DNA from: Aquilaria yunnanensis
Taxonomy: Eukaryota > Streptophyta > Magnoliopsida > Malvales > Thymelaeaceae
Length of the DNA stretch: 64,000 bases
NCBI GenBank assembly: GCA_039654915.1
Contig: CM077597.1
Span: 80,106,001-80,170,000, forward strand
Reading direction: 5' to 3'
The position numbers and the translations under genes were made by a program. This document shows, piece by piece, positions 1-10,478 of this stretch. Position 1 is the stretch's first letter. Each line of letters opens with the position of its first letter. The notes under the pieces are model-generated. The model was not told the DNA's origin, ran no database searches, and saw nothing but the letters and a program-made list of their open reading frames with translations.

Positions 1-881
1 AACAATGATGCCGCTATACTTTCTTCTTTACAAATTATATTAACTAAATCAACGAGGGTTGTTTGGACACTAGGAACAGTTACCCTCTTACTACAGTAAC
101 TTGTTTTTTTTTTTTATTGGCTGAATTTTTTTCTCTTTCATTTGTTGTTTGCAGCCCATGATTCCTATCCTTACTTTCTCTATTTTGCCCGCCCCACTGC
201 CCCCGCCGATTTTCCCTCGAGCGACAGTAACTTTTTTTTTTTTTTAACCTTTTCTAATTTTTGCTTTTTTTTTTTTTTTTTGCCTTCAATTGCCATTTCT
301 AGCCCCGTCCCAAGAATAGCGCCTCTCCTGCTAGTAGTTTCTTTCTTTTTTTCTTTTTTGCATTTGGGTTGTTTTTTTTTTCCCTGTATTTTTTTTTACA
401 TTTTGGTTCTTTTGGGCCTAAAATTGCTCCTTTCTTTTTGTTGTTGTGTTTGGGCTGTTTTTCTTCGTTGCGTTGTTTTTTTTGGCTTTTTGCTGAAAAA
501 GGATAAATCACAAAATTGGTCCTCTATTTGTTTACAGTGATATCTTTTGGTTCTCAGATGTTGAAAATAGACATTTTACTACTTTTTCCTTAACTTTTGA
601 TTATTGTATTTTAGGCCCCAAGTTTCATGAATGATACTTAAGACTCCAATTTATCCTGAGAACCCAAATTCACTACATTAATCTTATATCTTATATTTTC
701 TATTTACCATATTAATTACCGACACCTTCCAATAATTTAAATTTTTTAGCTCTTTTGGATTAATAATATCTTATTTTTTTGAATTCATATTTTTTAAATA
801 TTTTACTTCATAGATATAATGGATATGAAAAATTGTATGTTAATCGACCGCCTGCAATAACATGTTGGTCGTAATCTAATA
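1..881. other. Gene-free T-rich intergenic DNA
   Basis: No supported gene. The stretch from about 100 to 500 is dominated by T-runs of 8-18 bases, and the phenylalanine-rich open frame there is a product of that composition. From about 540 the DNA is ordinary AT-rich intergenic sequence up to the MITE that begins at 882. Confidence 0.6.
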
Positions 882-1116
882 CTCCCTCCGTCCCAAATTC
901 TTTGAACCATTTGACTTTTTGGGCTAGTTTGATTTGAATTTTTTTATATTATTGATTGTTAGAAAAAAATTAAAAAATATATATTTAGAAACTATAGGTC
1001 TTGATTTATCATTCACACATAAAAGTTTTTCATTTATATGTTAAAATGTCTAAAATAAAAAATCATAGATTAATTGGTAAAACGTGAATGGTGCAAAGAA
1101 TTTGGGACGGAGGGAG
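882..1116. mobile_element. Stowaway-type MITE (235 bp)
   Basis: The element begins CTCCCTCCGTCCC and ends with the inverse, GGGACGGAGGGAG. It is flanked on both sides by the dinucleotide TA (880-881 and 1117-1118). That terminus and the TA target duplication are diagnostic of Stowaway MITEs, which are non-autonomous Tc1/mariner elements. The pairing continues inward: AAATTCTTTG near the left end matches CAAAGAATTT near the right end. It has no coding capacity. Confidence 0.93.
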
Positions 1117-1738
1117 TATTAAACTAATATAGATTAGAACACAGTGAACTGAGTAGCTGATCAAATACAGAGGCCGTAAAATCCCAAGATATTGGTGTAT
1201 ATGAGATCCGAATGGCCAACAATCTGCCAATTTAGACATGTCCGAGTAGCTTCGAAAGCCAACGCAAATTTAAACAAACCTTCTGTGGTACATGTATAGC
1301 ATCGACCTATGTTTGCTTGTGATTAGAAAACATATTGCTTAATGAATACCTTGATTCACAAAAATAGCAAAAAAAATTCACCTTTTTTATGACTGTTCCA
1401 AATCAGCTATTGATCTTATTCTTTCGGCTCAAATAAAACATCAATTTTATCAAAGTTAGTCACATTAGCCACTTAACTCGAAGGAGACTATGAAGCCCTC
1501 CTTGTCATATTTTATTTTGTCAAGATAAGCTCAAGTTTAAAAAAAATAAAATAAAATAAAAGGCTATCACTCTCTTCAACCCTCCTCCTAAAATTAAAGT
1601 ATAAACCAACTGGCACTTAACATTACCGGTTGGAGAAATTTTAATTATAGATCTCTAGAAACTCTTGATTCAATTTTACAATTGATCAAAGCCAATCAAT
1701 CTAATAATCATTGGCAATATTCATCATCACCATCATCC
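1117..1738. other. Gene-free intergenic DNA
   Basis: No gene was recognised. A short TAAAA-type A-rich tract lies near 1537-1561. The next recognisable sequence is the 3' end of the calmodulin-like pseudogene at 1739. Confidence 0.5.
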
Positions 1739-2550
1739 TTAAGAATTTATAGGATAATCAGCCATCGGCCCCACTATCATCATAATCTTAAATTCCTTGA
1801 GATCAATGAACCTATCTCCATCATTGTCACGACTAATCATCTTCCGACTACCGCCAACAAACAGTCATTAGAAAAACTCTTCATCCCTCATCAAGTTTTG
1901 TCACCAAGATCAACTGGCTCATAAACATCTATACCATGTATTGAAAATGTCTTTCGCAAATTCTCTAATGCCTTGTCAGGGTTGATACCAGTGACGGAAC
2001 CACATAGGGGCAAGGGGTGCTGCTGCCCCTCAACAATTTTGAGATTTTGTAAATTTGAGGTACTAAATTGATCATTTTGTGAGAAGTGAGGGATCATGTG
2101 TTAATTTTAGCCCGAATTGGCAAAATAATATAGAAAGGATAAATAACAGCAGTAGTCAAAATCTTTACTTTTTAGTGTAAATTTTCCCTAACATCTCAAC
2201 CATTGCATATCCATCCCAAACCTTTGCTTGAGTGATGGTAGATCAAAACAAAGTAATTATTTTACCAATTTTTATTTATAAATAGATATTATTTGAATAC
2301 CATATACACCTAATAATTATTTAAATAATTTTTTTATAAAATTTAATTTTTATAAATAATTATTTAAATAATTTTTTTCTCCTATGGTTTGGTCATATCT
2401 TGTTTAGCCTTCGCCTAGCCCCGAGCCTAAAAACCTAGTTCCGCTACTGGTTGATGATTTTTGTGTTCAATTCTACAAACATCGCGAAAATATAGATGCT
2501 TGAGTCCACCTTGTACATCAGCTTCCCCATCTCTTCCTTTATCATCTCAT
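1739..2550 (-). pseudogene. Calmodulin-like (CML) EF-hand pseudogene, split by an insertion
   Basis: Reading the minus strand, the part nearer 2550 gives a frame ending FVELNTK, and the part from about 1988 downward gives NPDKALENLRKTFSIHGID. These match the second EF-hand tail and linker seen in plant calmodulin-like proteins. After a stop and a frame change, a good EF-hand loop follows at about 1775-1815 (DNDGDRFIDLKEF), then KIMM and a stop at 1739. The two halves are separated by the hAT-like insertion at 1989-2449. The loop of the middle EF-hand is degenerate, there is at least one frameshift, and no first EF-hand is visible upstream. It is therefore a decayed, non-functional copy. The family assignment rests on the loop consensus and linker wording recognised by eye. 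Confidence 0.62.
1989..2449. mobile_element. hAT-like non-autonomous element (461 bp)
   Basis: The ends are imperfect inverted repeats: CAGTGACGGAACCA on the left, and CAGTAGCGGAACTA on the right read inward from the other strand (11 of 14 identical). Flanking octamers GTTGATAC (1981-1988) and GTTGATGA (2450-2457) look like a decayed 8-bp target duplication, which points to the hAT superfamily. It sits inside the calmodulin-like pseudogene, and removing it with one flank rejoins the pseudogene frame. It has no coding capacity. Confidence 0.6.
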
Positions 2551-2655
2551 ACTACAAGTGAAAACTGATCTAAATTCCATTTTTTGAACTCAATATGAAA
2601 TGAATAATGAGTAAAAAGAAAACTAGGAATGGACCCATTTTTCATGAGTCAAATT

Positions 2656-3917
2656 TAGGGGTGGCAATTGGGTGAGTTGGGTTAGATTTAGGTTAGATCA
2701 TTCAGGTTTGGGTTTAGTTAGGTCAGTATTAATTCAATTTCAAGTCGGGTTATTTGGGTTTGAGTAGATTTTGGGTTCGGTTTGGGTTTAAGTCAGTCTT
2801 ATTCGGGTTCAAGTTTAATTCAGGTTAGGTCAATTTAAGTCTCGGGGTAACTTTAGGTCAACTTAGTGGGGGTTTTGGGTCAGATACAAATTGATATTTA
2901 GGTCTAATCAGGTTATTGGTGCATAAGCTGAAATAACTGGATTAATTTATTTTTTCATTTAGATTTTGCTAAAAGTTAAATTAAAGAATTTAATTTTTTA
3001 TGCAAATATTTGAAAAGTTTAGAGACCTATGTTACAAATTTTATGAGTGACTAAAATGAAATTTTTAAAATTTAGGTACCTTAGGTACCTCATAACTAAA
3101 AAATTACTAAGTATAAAAAATAATCTAAAATAATTTCATTTAACTAGATATAAATATATTAATGTACAATTATTTTAATAAAAATATCTAATTCAAAACT
3201 TTACAAATTTGGTTTATGAAACTATAAAATCAGTCATTTTAGAACTTAAGAAGTTTGTAGGATCAAATAAATTTAAATTATGTTGTCACTTTGAGTTATA
3301 ATTTTTTTAGGAATTTAGAATCATTATTTAGTGTCAAAATAGGAATTAATTTATTTTAGGTACTAATTTAGAGTCCTAGAAGTCATTTGAGGTCAATGTA
3401 GGCCAAATGAAAGAGTTTGGATGTAAATTGAAGATTTTTAGAAAGTTCTATGAAAAATTGAAAATTTTAGGGCAAATCTGTCAATTCTCGAGAGTTTGAG
3501 GTAAATTTGACAATGTTATAATGCAAAGTCTAATGATATCATAAAGTTATGAACTAATTCAACAAATCCTAGAAATCGGGTCTTATCAAGTTTAGACTCT
3601 AAGTCTTTTCAAGTTTAGGTCAAGTTAATCTTAGGTTTGGGTCATTTCGAGTTCGGGTTATTTCGGGGTTCAGGTCAATTCGGGTTCAGTCTAATTTAGA
3701 TTTGAGTTATTCCGAGTTTAAGTATTTTGGGTTTGGGTTATTCAGGTTTTGGGCTTTTTCGGATTTCACTTTAACCGGGTTCAAGTTCAGATTCATGTCG
3801 AGTTGAGTATAATCGAGTTCAAGACATTGACTTTTTTGATCAAAGTAGGTCAAGTCGGGTTTGAATTCGAGTGGGTCGGTTTACGTTTTCGAGTTGTGTC
3901 AAATTTTATCATCCCTA
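2656..3917. mobile_element. hAT-like element with degenerate GGGTT(C/T) repeats
   Basis: The left terminus TAGGGGTGGCAATT faces a right terminus that reads TAGGGATGATAAAATT on the opposite strand. Both resemble hAT MITE ends. Flanks GTCAAATT (2648-2655) and GTTAGATG (3919-3926) agree at 6 of 8 positions. Two blocks (about 2660-2900 and 3590-3900) consist of degenerate GGGTTCGGGTCAA-like short repeats, and the middle is AT-rich. The right end lies about 11 bp from the outer boundary of the large inverted repeat that begins near 3929. Assignment to hAT is tentative. Confidence 0.45.
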
Positions 3918-4900
3918 AGTTAGATGATTAACAAATGACACAATTACAATATATAAATTTTTTTTGTATCTTATATATACAAAGAAGAGAAATGTTTTGG
4001 GTACTATTGAGTCCTTAATAAAATAGAATATCCCATTCTTGACGTAATGTTCTACTAATTTCACGGAGAGCGGGAGATTTTGCCACTTTAAAAATATTAG
4101 TCGTCCTCAAATATTACGTCAATTAAAACTACACTTGAAAAAACTCAAAAGTATTATTAATATATTGATTTATCTTTTATTCTGCTGGGAACGAAAAGAA
4201 ATTTACAAAAAATAATTACTTCCTAAAAAAATATTTATTCGGATAAAGTTTAAGTGACGTTAATTCAGACAAAAAATTTTAATGGAAAATAAAATTAATA
4301 ATTAAATAATATATTATTTAATCCATAAAAAACAAGCATTCCAGCCTTGCCTCTAGAACAATCAATTCAAGAGCTCCGGCCAACATTCACAACCAACCAA
4401 TTAAATAACTTCAGCCAACATTGAAAACTCAACCAATTCAATAACTCCAATCAATGCTTAGCACTTAAGTTACATAATTTTTCTATTTTAGGTCTCTGCT
4501 TCTGTTCTTGTAATTCTGTTAGCACTTTCAATTACCGCTCTCACTCTCACTTTTTCAATCATTTTACTCCCCCTTTCATTTTTATAATTATTTTATTTAC
4601 TTAAATTTTAAAAAGTGACATTTTTCTACTCTCACTCTCAGTTTCCACTCCTGCTTTTAAGATACTTTATGCAACTTAGCTTAGCACTCAACAAAATTAA
4701 GTTTTTTATTACTAAATTTAACATGGTTTCTAAAAAATAATAAAAATAGGAAAAAAAATGATAAAGTGGAGGGTAGAATTGTGAGCAGGTATGTGTGCAC
4801 GCTACTACACAACACACATTCCATCCTTGATGCCAAACTGCCAGGTCAGTAAAAATCCCGCCTTTTTCTTTCCGCCTTCATTTTATTACAAAGAAATACC

Positions 4901-5605
4901 AACAAAACCACTATTCTTTACCCTTTAGCTCAATTAGACCACTAAACTTTGATTTTAGTCGATTGTGCCAATGCTACTAAGTTGGTTAAATTATACAACT
5001 TTTGCTGATAAACTGCATAATTCACTTCTTCCATGACTGAAATTTTATTGAAAAACTGTTAGGAATCAAGTCGAGAATATTAAGATGGGTTCATTAATGA
5101 GTCATGAGCTTGTGGTAGCTGACAATAACTCTTCTTCTCCTTTTATTCTCCACCAATCAACGTTTTTTATAATCAATAGTAACTTGGATTTATGACTTGA
5201 CGCTAAACAATGTGATAATTTAATAATGCAGTTTAAGACAATATGTACAATACAAACTGTGGAAGAAGTGAATTGTACAACATATTAATGGAAATGACCA
5301 AATTGGACCAATTTAGTAACATTCATGTCCCAATTGGACCAAGTTGAGTTAGTTTGGTTCACTTTAATAAAATTAACATGATTACATTATCTGTGTGGTC
5401 AAAGCCTGGTCAAAGTGAGGTTTGGAAATTGATCATGGTTTTGATGAATAACGCAACCATGTCAATTTGATTAAAGCGAACTAAACTGTCGATTAGACAT
5501 GATAGTGACATAATTGCACTACTTAAATAACATCAATGGCATAATTATCCAGAATAGAAGTACAGTGGGACAATTGAGCCAAAGGGAAACACTAGTGGTT
5601 TTGTT
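4901..5605. mobile_element. Foldback MITE in the kinase promoter (705 bp)
   Basis: The left end, AACAAAACCACTATTCTTTA and onward to about 4942, is mirrored at 5564-5605, which ends TAGTGGTTTTGTT. The terminal inverted repeats are therefore roughly 42 bp. Smaller mirrored pieces occur inside. No clear target duplication was found, so the superfamily is open. The right end lies directly against the transcribed leader of the kinase (GGGTTTTTCCC follows). The same structure is present in the right arm of the inverted repeat (about 35087-35780), so the MITE was inserted before the arm was duplicated. Confidence 0.6.
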
Positions 5606-5937
5606 AGGGTTTTTCCCATAGGAGCTTTCTTCTTTTCTCCTTCGGGTTGTCGCCAGGTAATATCTTGAATCTTCCATTCTTCAGATCTTTCTCCTTCTTT
5701 TCTGTTTTTTTTTCCTCTTCATCTTTATTTCATGCCCTATTCATCGTTCGACTTCATGAATGATGAATACTCTAGATGGGTTTCAATCACGGTCTTCTGG
5801 GTTTTCTTCATTTTAGCTTAAATCAATTTTGTCGGACATTGTAGTTTGAATCGAATTTCTAGGAACAAAAACCTAATTTGCATTGTTATCTGGATGTATG
5901 GTTATCTTGATCTATCTGGTCTTGATTTCTTTCGCAG

Positions 5938-6006
5938 ATGGAGTATCTGTTAAGTTACTAATGGGATGTTCGGCAATGTTGAATTGAAATTGCCATTTGG
6001 GTATTA
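5938..6006 (+). promoter_or_regulatory. Upstream ORFs in the kinase leader
   Basis: The second leader exon starts at 5938, after a leader intron with donor CCAG|GTAATAT at 5656/5657 and acceptor TTTCGCAG at 5937. It opens with ATG GAG TAT and a 7-codon upstream ORF (5938-5961). The stop of that ORF overlaps the ATG of a second uORF, MGCSAMLN (5961-5987). A third, starting at 5965, encodes [13 protein letters not shown] and stops at 6006, 8 bp before the main ATG at 6015. Three uATGs so close to the start would be expected to reduce translation or make it conditional. This is inferred from sequence only. Confidence 0.7.
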
Positions 6007-6014
6007 GGTTCAAA

Positions 6015-9000
6015 ATGGTTGAGTTTAGCATTTCAGTTGCAAGCTTTGTAAGGAGTTTTGATGCTTACAGTCCCTTCAGTTTTGGATGGTTGCTCATTGG
6101 GCCATTTTGTTTTGTGGCTATTGGGTATGGGTTTCTTAAATGGCAGCGAAGAACTTTTGTGAATTGGGTTAATGATGCTGCCAGAGAGAAGAAGAAAGCA
6201 TGGAAGAAGCTAAAAGTGCCCTTTTCGGGACATCTTTGGACAGAAGAGTTTGCTTCTGCTCCACATCCGTCTACATGTTGTGTTTGCTTGACTGCTCTAG
6301 TGTCCCCAAATTCTGGTACCAAAGCAATGCCTCTGACTTCTGTTCACTTCTGCTGTGTTTGTGGTGTGGCGGCTCATTCGCATTGTTCGGAGTCCGCTGC
6401 AAAAGACTGCATGTGTGTGGCACAAGCTGGTTTTAGTTATGTGACGCATCACTGGAGTGAAAGTTGGGTGAAAATGGATGATAATCCTGAGATGTCTGCC
6501 TTCTGTTCATATTGTGATGAACCATGTGGTGTTCCTTTCATAGACGGTTCTCCCATGTGGCATTGCTTATGGTGTCAGCGTCTTGTACATGTCAAATGTC
6601 ATTCTAAAATGTCAGAAGAATCTGGTGACATGTGTGATTTGGGTCCCCTTAGGAGGCTGATACTTTCTCCACTCTGTGTAAAAGAAGTTGATGCAAATAA
6701 TGCTGGGGGAGGAATGTTAAAGTCCATAAGGGAAGGAATCATAGGCTCCTCTGTTAATGAGCAAAGAAGGAAACGCCAACGAGGTAGAAGTGGTAATGGC
6801 CATCAAATCAATGCTACGCCTCCAGCTGCTTCAAGTGGGAATGGTCAACATGTTAAGGATAAACCACCAGATGCTCCAACTGCAAAGCCATCCTTGGAGT
6901 ACGTTTTCAATCGCCGTTTTGGTATAAAGAAGTCCAAGAGCGAAAGGAACCTTGATCATCTAAAGGAGACCAAAGTATTTAGTGTTACTGGAAGTCATAA
7001 TGGGCCAAATAAGAAAAAGGATCGGATGATAGACTGTAATCAGTTGAAGAAATATATGTTGGTAGATTTACCCAATGATACAAGGCCTTTGTTAGTCTTT
7101 ATCAATGCCAAGAGTGGAGGGCAACTGGGGCCATACATTAGGAGGAGGCTCAACATACTCTTAAATCCTGTGCAGGTGACGTCCAGCTTTGCCTTGCATG
7201 AATCTGTTAAGTGTTGGAGTTTATGGCGATAGAATGCACATATTAAATACCAATTCGTCCTTTGTGTTGAATGTTCCATGGGCCCAAAGGTATAAGTGCT
7301 TTCATATATGACAGACCATTGCAGGCAAAATTTATGAACACATTTTTTTTTTCTTCTTCTAGAATACGATTCAGATAATTTTGAAGTTTCTTGCTGTACT
7401 GGGATACTGCAATATGAATGTTATTGCTTTTCTGTTGAAAGTAAAAAATGTTTTACACATATCATCGAAATCTGATCAGCTCTGTGTTACTGATTACTTT
7501 CCTAGTTGTTTGTGGTTCATATCTGCTTCCACTTATTCATTGTTTTACCTTCTTCAGAGGCTTTCATTTTTCTGTCGGGTTGCTTATTAGGTCATTGCGA
7601 ATATCGCCTTCTCCATCTCTTTCCTCTTTTCTTGCTGTAATGTGTGCTGGTTGACAAATGAGGGCCTTTTCTTCTTTCCATCTCTGAACAAATGTGGTTG
7701 TTTTATGCATGTATGTGACATTTCCTACTTCAGGTGTTTGCACTCAACTCTTCTCAGGGTCCTGAGGTTGGTTTGGAGATGTTTAGTAAAGTGCAATACT
7801 TTAAAGTTTTGGTTTGTGGAGGAGACGGAACTGTTGCCTGGGTTCTTGATGCAATTGAAAAGCATGGATTTGAAGCCCCACCTCCTGTTGCCATTCTTCC
7901 TCTTGGTACTGGAAACGATTTGTCACGTGTATTAAAATGGGGACGGGGCTTCTCACTCGTTGGTGGACAAGGTGCATTAAGTACACTTTTGCATGATGTT
8001 GATAATGCAGCAGTTACAATGCTAGATCGCTGGAATGTAACAATTATAGAGGACAACTTGGAAGGAAAGCAAAAGAAAGAAAAGCAGAAATCCATGATGA
8101 ATTATTTGGGTATAACTTTAGAGCTACTACTCTGGTCATTGTCCCGCAGATCTGCATAAACCTAATTTTGCTCTTATAGGTATCGGATGTGATGCCAAGG
8201 TTGCTTATGAGTTTCATTTGACCCGGCAGGAAAATCCTGAAAAATTCAACAGCCAGGTTCTCATTTCTCTGCTATATTTAGTTCGCCAAAACCTTTTCTT
8301 CTTGTCATTGGAATAGTTCATATAAAACTGAAAGAAAAAAAAAAAACATTTCACATAAACCTTTTCTCTTTGTCATTGAAAAAAAGCATGATTTTTCATC
8401 TGCAGTTTGTGAATAAATTGCGATATGCAAAAGAAGGTGCCAGGGATATCATGGACAGAACTTGTGCTGACTTACCATGGTATGTTTGGCTTGAAGTTGA
8501 TGGTAAAGACATTCAGATTCCTAAGGTAAATAACTGACTTCCCCATCTATCAAGCTTATTGCATTGCCATTGAGGAGTATTTCCTTTTCGGTTTTCTTTT
8601 GTCCTTTTTATTTTCCTTGTTTTAAATGCATGTTATGTACTTGCCTATTCTCCAGGATTCTGAGGGTTTAATTGTAATGAACATTGGCAGCTACATGGGT
8701 GGAGTTGACCTTTGGCAGAATGATTATAAGCACAATGATAATTTCAGTCTCCAATCGATACATGACAAAGTCCTTGAGGTTGTGTGCATTTGTGGAGCAT
8801 GGCACCTTGGCAAACTTCAGGTATGTAAATCAAATAATTTTAGAACTTATTAATTGGGAAGGTGCGCACATACTTGGAGAACCAATTAAACTACTGATTT
8901 TGGTAGCACTACGTGAAGCAAACAGCAAATGAAGTAACTCTCTAATTGAAAGTTTGTTGTTTAGGATTTCCATCGTCTTCTTTAAAAAAAATCAATTTTG

Positions 9001-9435
9001 TTTAGGTTGGATTATCACAAGCGAGGAGGCTAGCGCAAGGAGAAGTGGTAAGAATTCATGCTTCAAATCCGTTCCCGGTTCAGATTGATGGGGAACCATT
9101 CATTTTGCAACCTGGTTTCCTGGAGATCACTCATCGGGGCCAGGTCAGTCTATCTCAGAAACAAAATAGATACTCCATGCCTTTTAAGGAACAAAGCAAG
9201 AGAACAACAGCCTGACAAATGACTCCCTTTTGATTGGGTGCCGATAGTGTCGGAGAAATGAAGCTAAGCTGTTATGTGTTTTCAGGTGTTCATGTTGAGG
9301 AGGGCGTCAGAGGAGCCTAGGGGGCATGCTGCTGCAATCATGACAGAAGTGTTGCTCGATGCAGAGTCCAAAGGAATCATTAGTGCTTGCCAAAAGAAAG
9401 TACTTCTCCAACAATTAGCCCTTAACCTTTCTTGA
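6015..9435 (+). CDS. DGK: Cluster I diacylglycerol kinase (7 coding exons, 728 aa)
   Basis: This enzyme phosphorylates diacylglycerol to phosphatidic acid in plant lipid signalling. Coding exons: 6015-7175, 7734-8109, 8180-8256, 8406-8525, 8656-8820, 9006-9143, 9286-9435. All introns are GT-AG and the phases close exactly. The start is the ATG at 6015; the same frame is open upstream but has no earlier ATG. A hydrophobic segment (residues 21-41) followed by basic residues anchors the N-terminus in the endomembrane. Two Cys/His-rich C1 domains follow (about 73-136 and 148-215), with the extended Cys-rich sequence after the second. The catalytic domain starts near 358 ([12 protein letters not shown]) and carries the ATP-site motif GGDGT at 416-420 and [11 protein letters not shown]. 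The accessory domain follows ([15 protein letters not shown]). The 728-aa length equals Arabidopsis DGK1, but which cluster I member this is cannot be settled. It converges on the RCC1 gene. Confidence 0.95.
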
Positions 9436-10478
9436 TTCATACTCTCCGTGACAGACACTAACATGATATTCTTTGTCCAATGCTATTGCCGTCTCTAACA
9501 AGTGTATCTTCCCCCCCTCTGTGAGGCTCATATAAGCTGAAATTTGGTGGTATAGGGGAACTCATTCTCACTGGCTTAAGATTTTTCTTTTCTTGTTTTT
9601 AATCCTTTTTTGGGGGGTCAAACAAAACAAGATATGGTGGAAAGTTTGTGAGAACTGTGTAATCCTAGAGCAAGTGAAAGAAATTGTGAAGCTGCATGGA
9701 AAATCCAATTTTTGTTGTGGGGTTTATTAATTTGAATGGAAAAGGAAACACACCCCCACCCCCACCCCACCCTTCTTTCCCAAAAAAGAAAACAAAGAAA
9801 AAACACATATCTGGGTCCCCAGTCAGATTAACTCTCAGATACTGGGCTCGACTGAATTAGATCCCAAGTCCCAACTTTGAAGTTCAGAATTGCTTGTAGT
9901 TTTTTTCCGTCGGGATTTGAAACTTTTTCTTCTCTTTGGTATTTCTGAATCAATTACAAGTGTTGGAAGGGGATTCCAACTATAAATGGAATTATGGGTT
10001 TTTTTGCCTTTGAGGCTTGAACCCTAGACCTTAGCACAGGGGCAACCTGGTGCACTTTGAAGTTACCATTGAAGCAAGACTTAAAAGTGTCCTGGGATTG
10101 AAACTTGATTTCTTTTGGAGCAAAATATTTCATGTTTTCAATCACCAGAAAAATGGCCACCAAAAAATAACTATGAAAGGACGGCAAAAAGGACTCTGTT
10201 AATGTTAGAAACACATCTAATGCATAAAAGAGAATATTACATAATTTCGTATGATCTGGAACATTGGTAGTGAATTTTTGCTTTACAATTACATGTGTGA
10301 CAACGAAATAAATTAATCTATTTATGTAGACCACCTATGCGAGCATGTATTATGCGTAAGTGACTATACAAGAGCAAGACGAGTGAGGCAGTGGAAAGAA
10401 TACCAGATCAGGATCTGCTTCTGTACGACAAAAAATAGAAGCATCTTCCTCTGGAGGCGAAGTCGGTAGACCCAATTC
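9436..10478. other. Convergent 3' regions of kinase and RCC1 genes
   Basis: About 1 kb separates the two facing stop codons and must hold both 3' untranslated regions. A C-rich run lies at about 9750-9772. At about 9995-10060 the minus strand reads GGTTGCCCC, then TGCTAAGG, then GGGTTCAAGCC. This resembles a tRNA-derived SINE B-box fragment, but the match is too short to call. No other gene was seen. Confidence 0.5.

Larger units (their letters stand above)
3929..6050 (+). repeat. Left arm of ~2.1 kb inverted repeat (kinase promoter and leader)
   Basis: The sequence from about 3929 to 6050 recurs as its reverse complement at 34602-36760. The match covers far-upstream DNA, the foldback MITE at 4901-5605, the 5' untranslated exon, the leader intron and the first 12 codons of the kinase. 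It ends abruptly after AAGCTTTGTA at 6050. By eye about nine in ten bases agree overall, and the leader-intron stretch around 5745-5870 has about one difference in 130. This arm continues into an intact kinase gene, so it is most likely the donor copy. Confidence 0.93.

Noticed and set aside
142..540. 132-codon Phe/Leu-rich open frame in T-rich DNA
   Set aside because: It is explained by T-runs (TTT codons). There is no domain, no splice support and strong compositional bias.
2660..3900. Interstitial telomere-like repeats
   Set aside because: The GGGTT(C/T) words are irregular and not TTTAGGG. They belong to a degenerate TE-internal repeat.
5997..6014. Possible N-terminal extension of the kinase (in-frame TTG at 5997)
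   Set aside because: There is no ATG upstream in this frame. The ATG at 6015 gives a normal 728-aa length, so TTG initiation is unnecessary.
9995..10060. tRNA gene or full SINE on the minus strand
   Set aside because: A B-box-like GGGTTCAAGCC is present but there is no credible A-box, cloverleaf or poly-A tail at the right distance.
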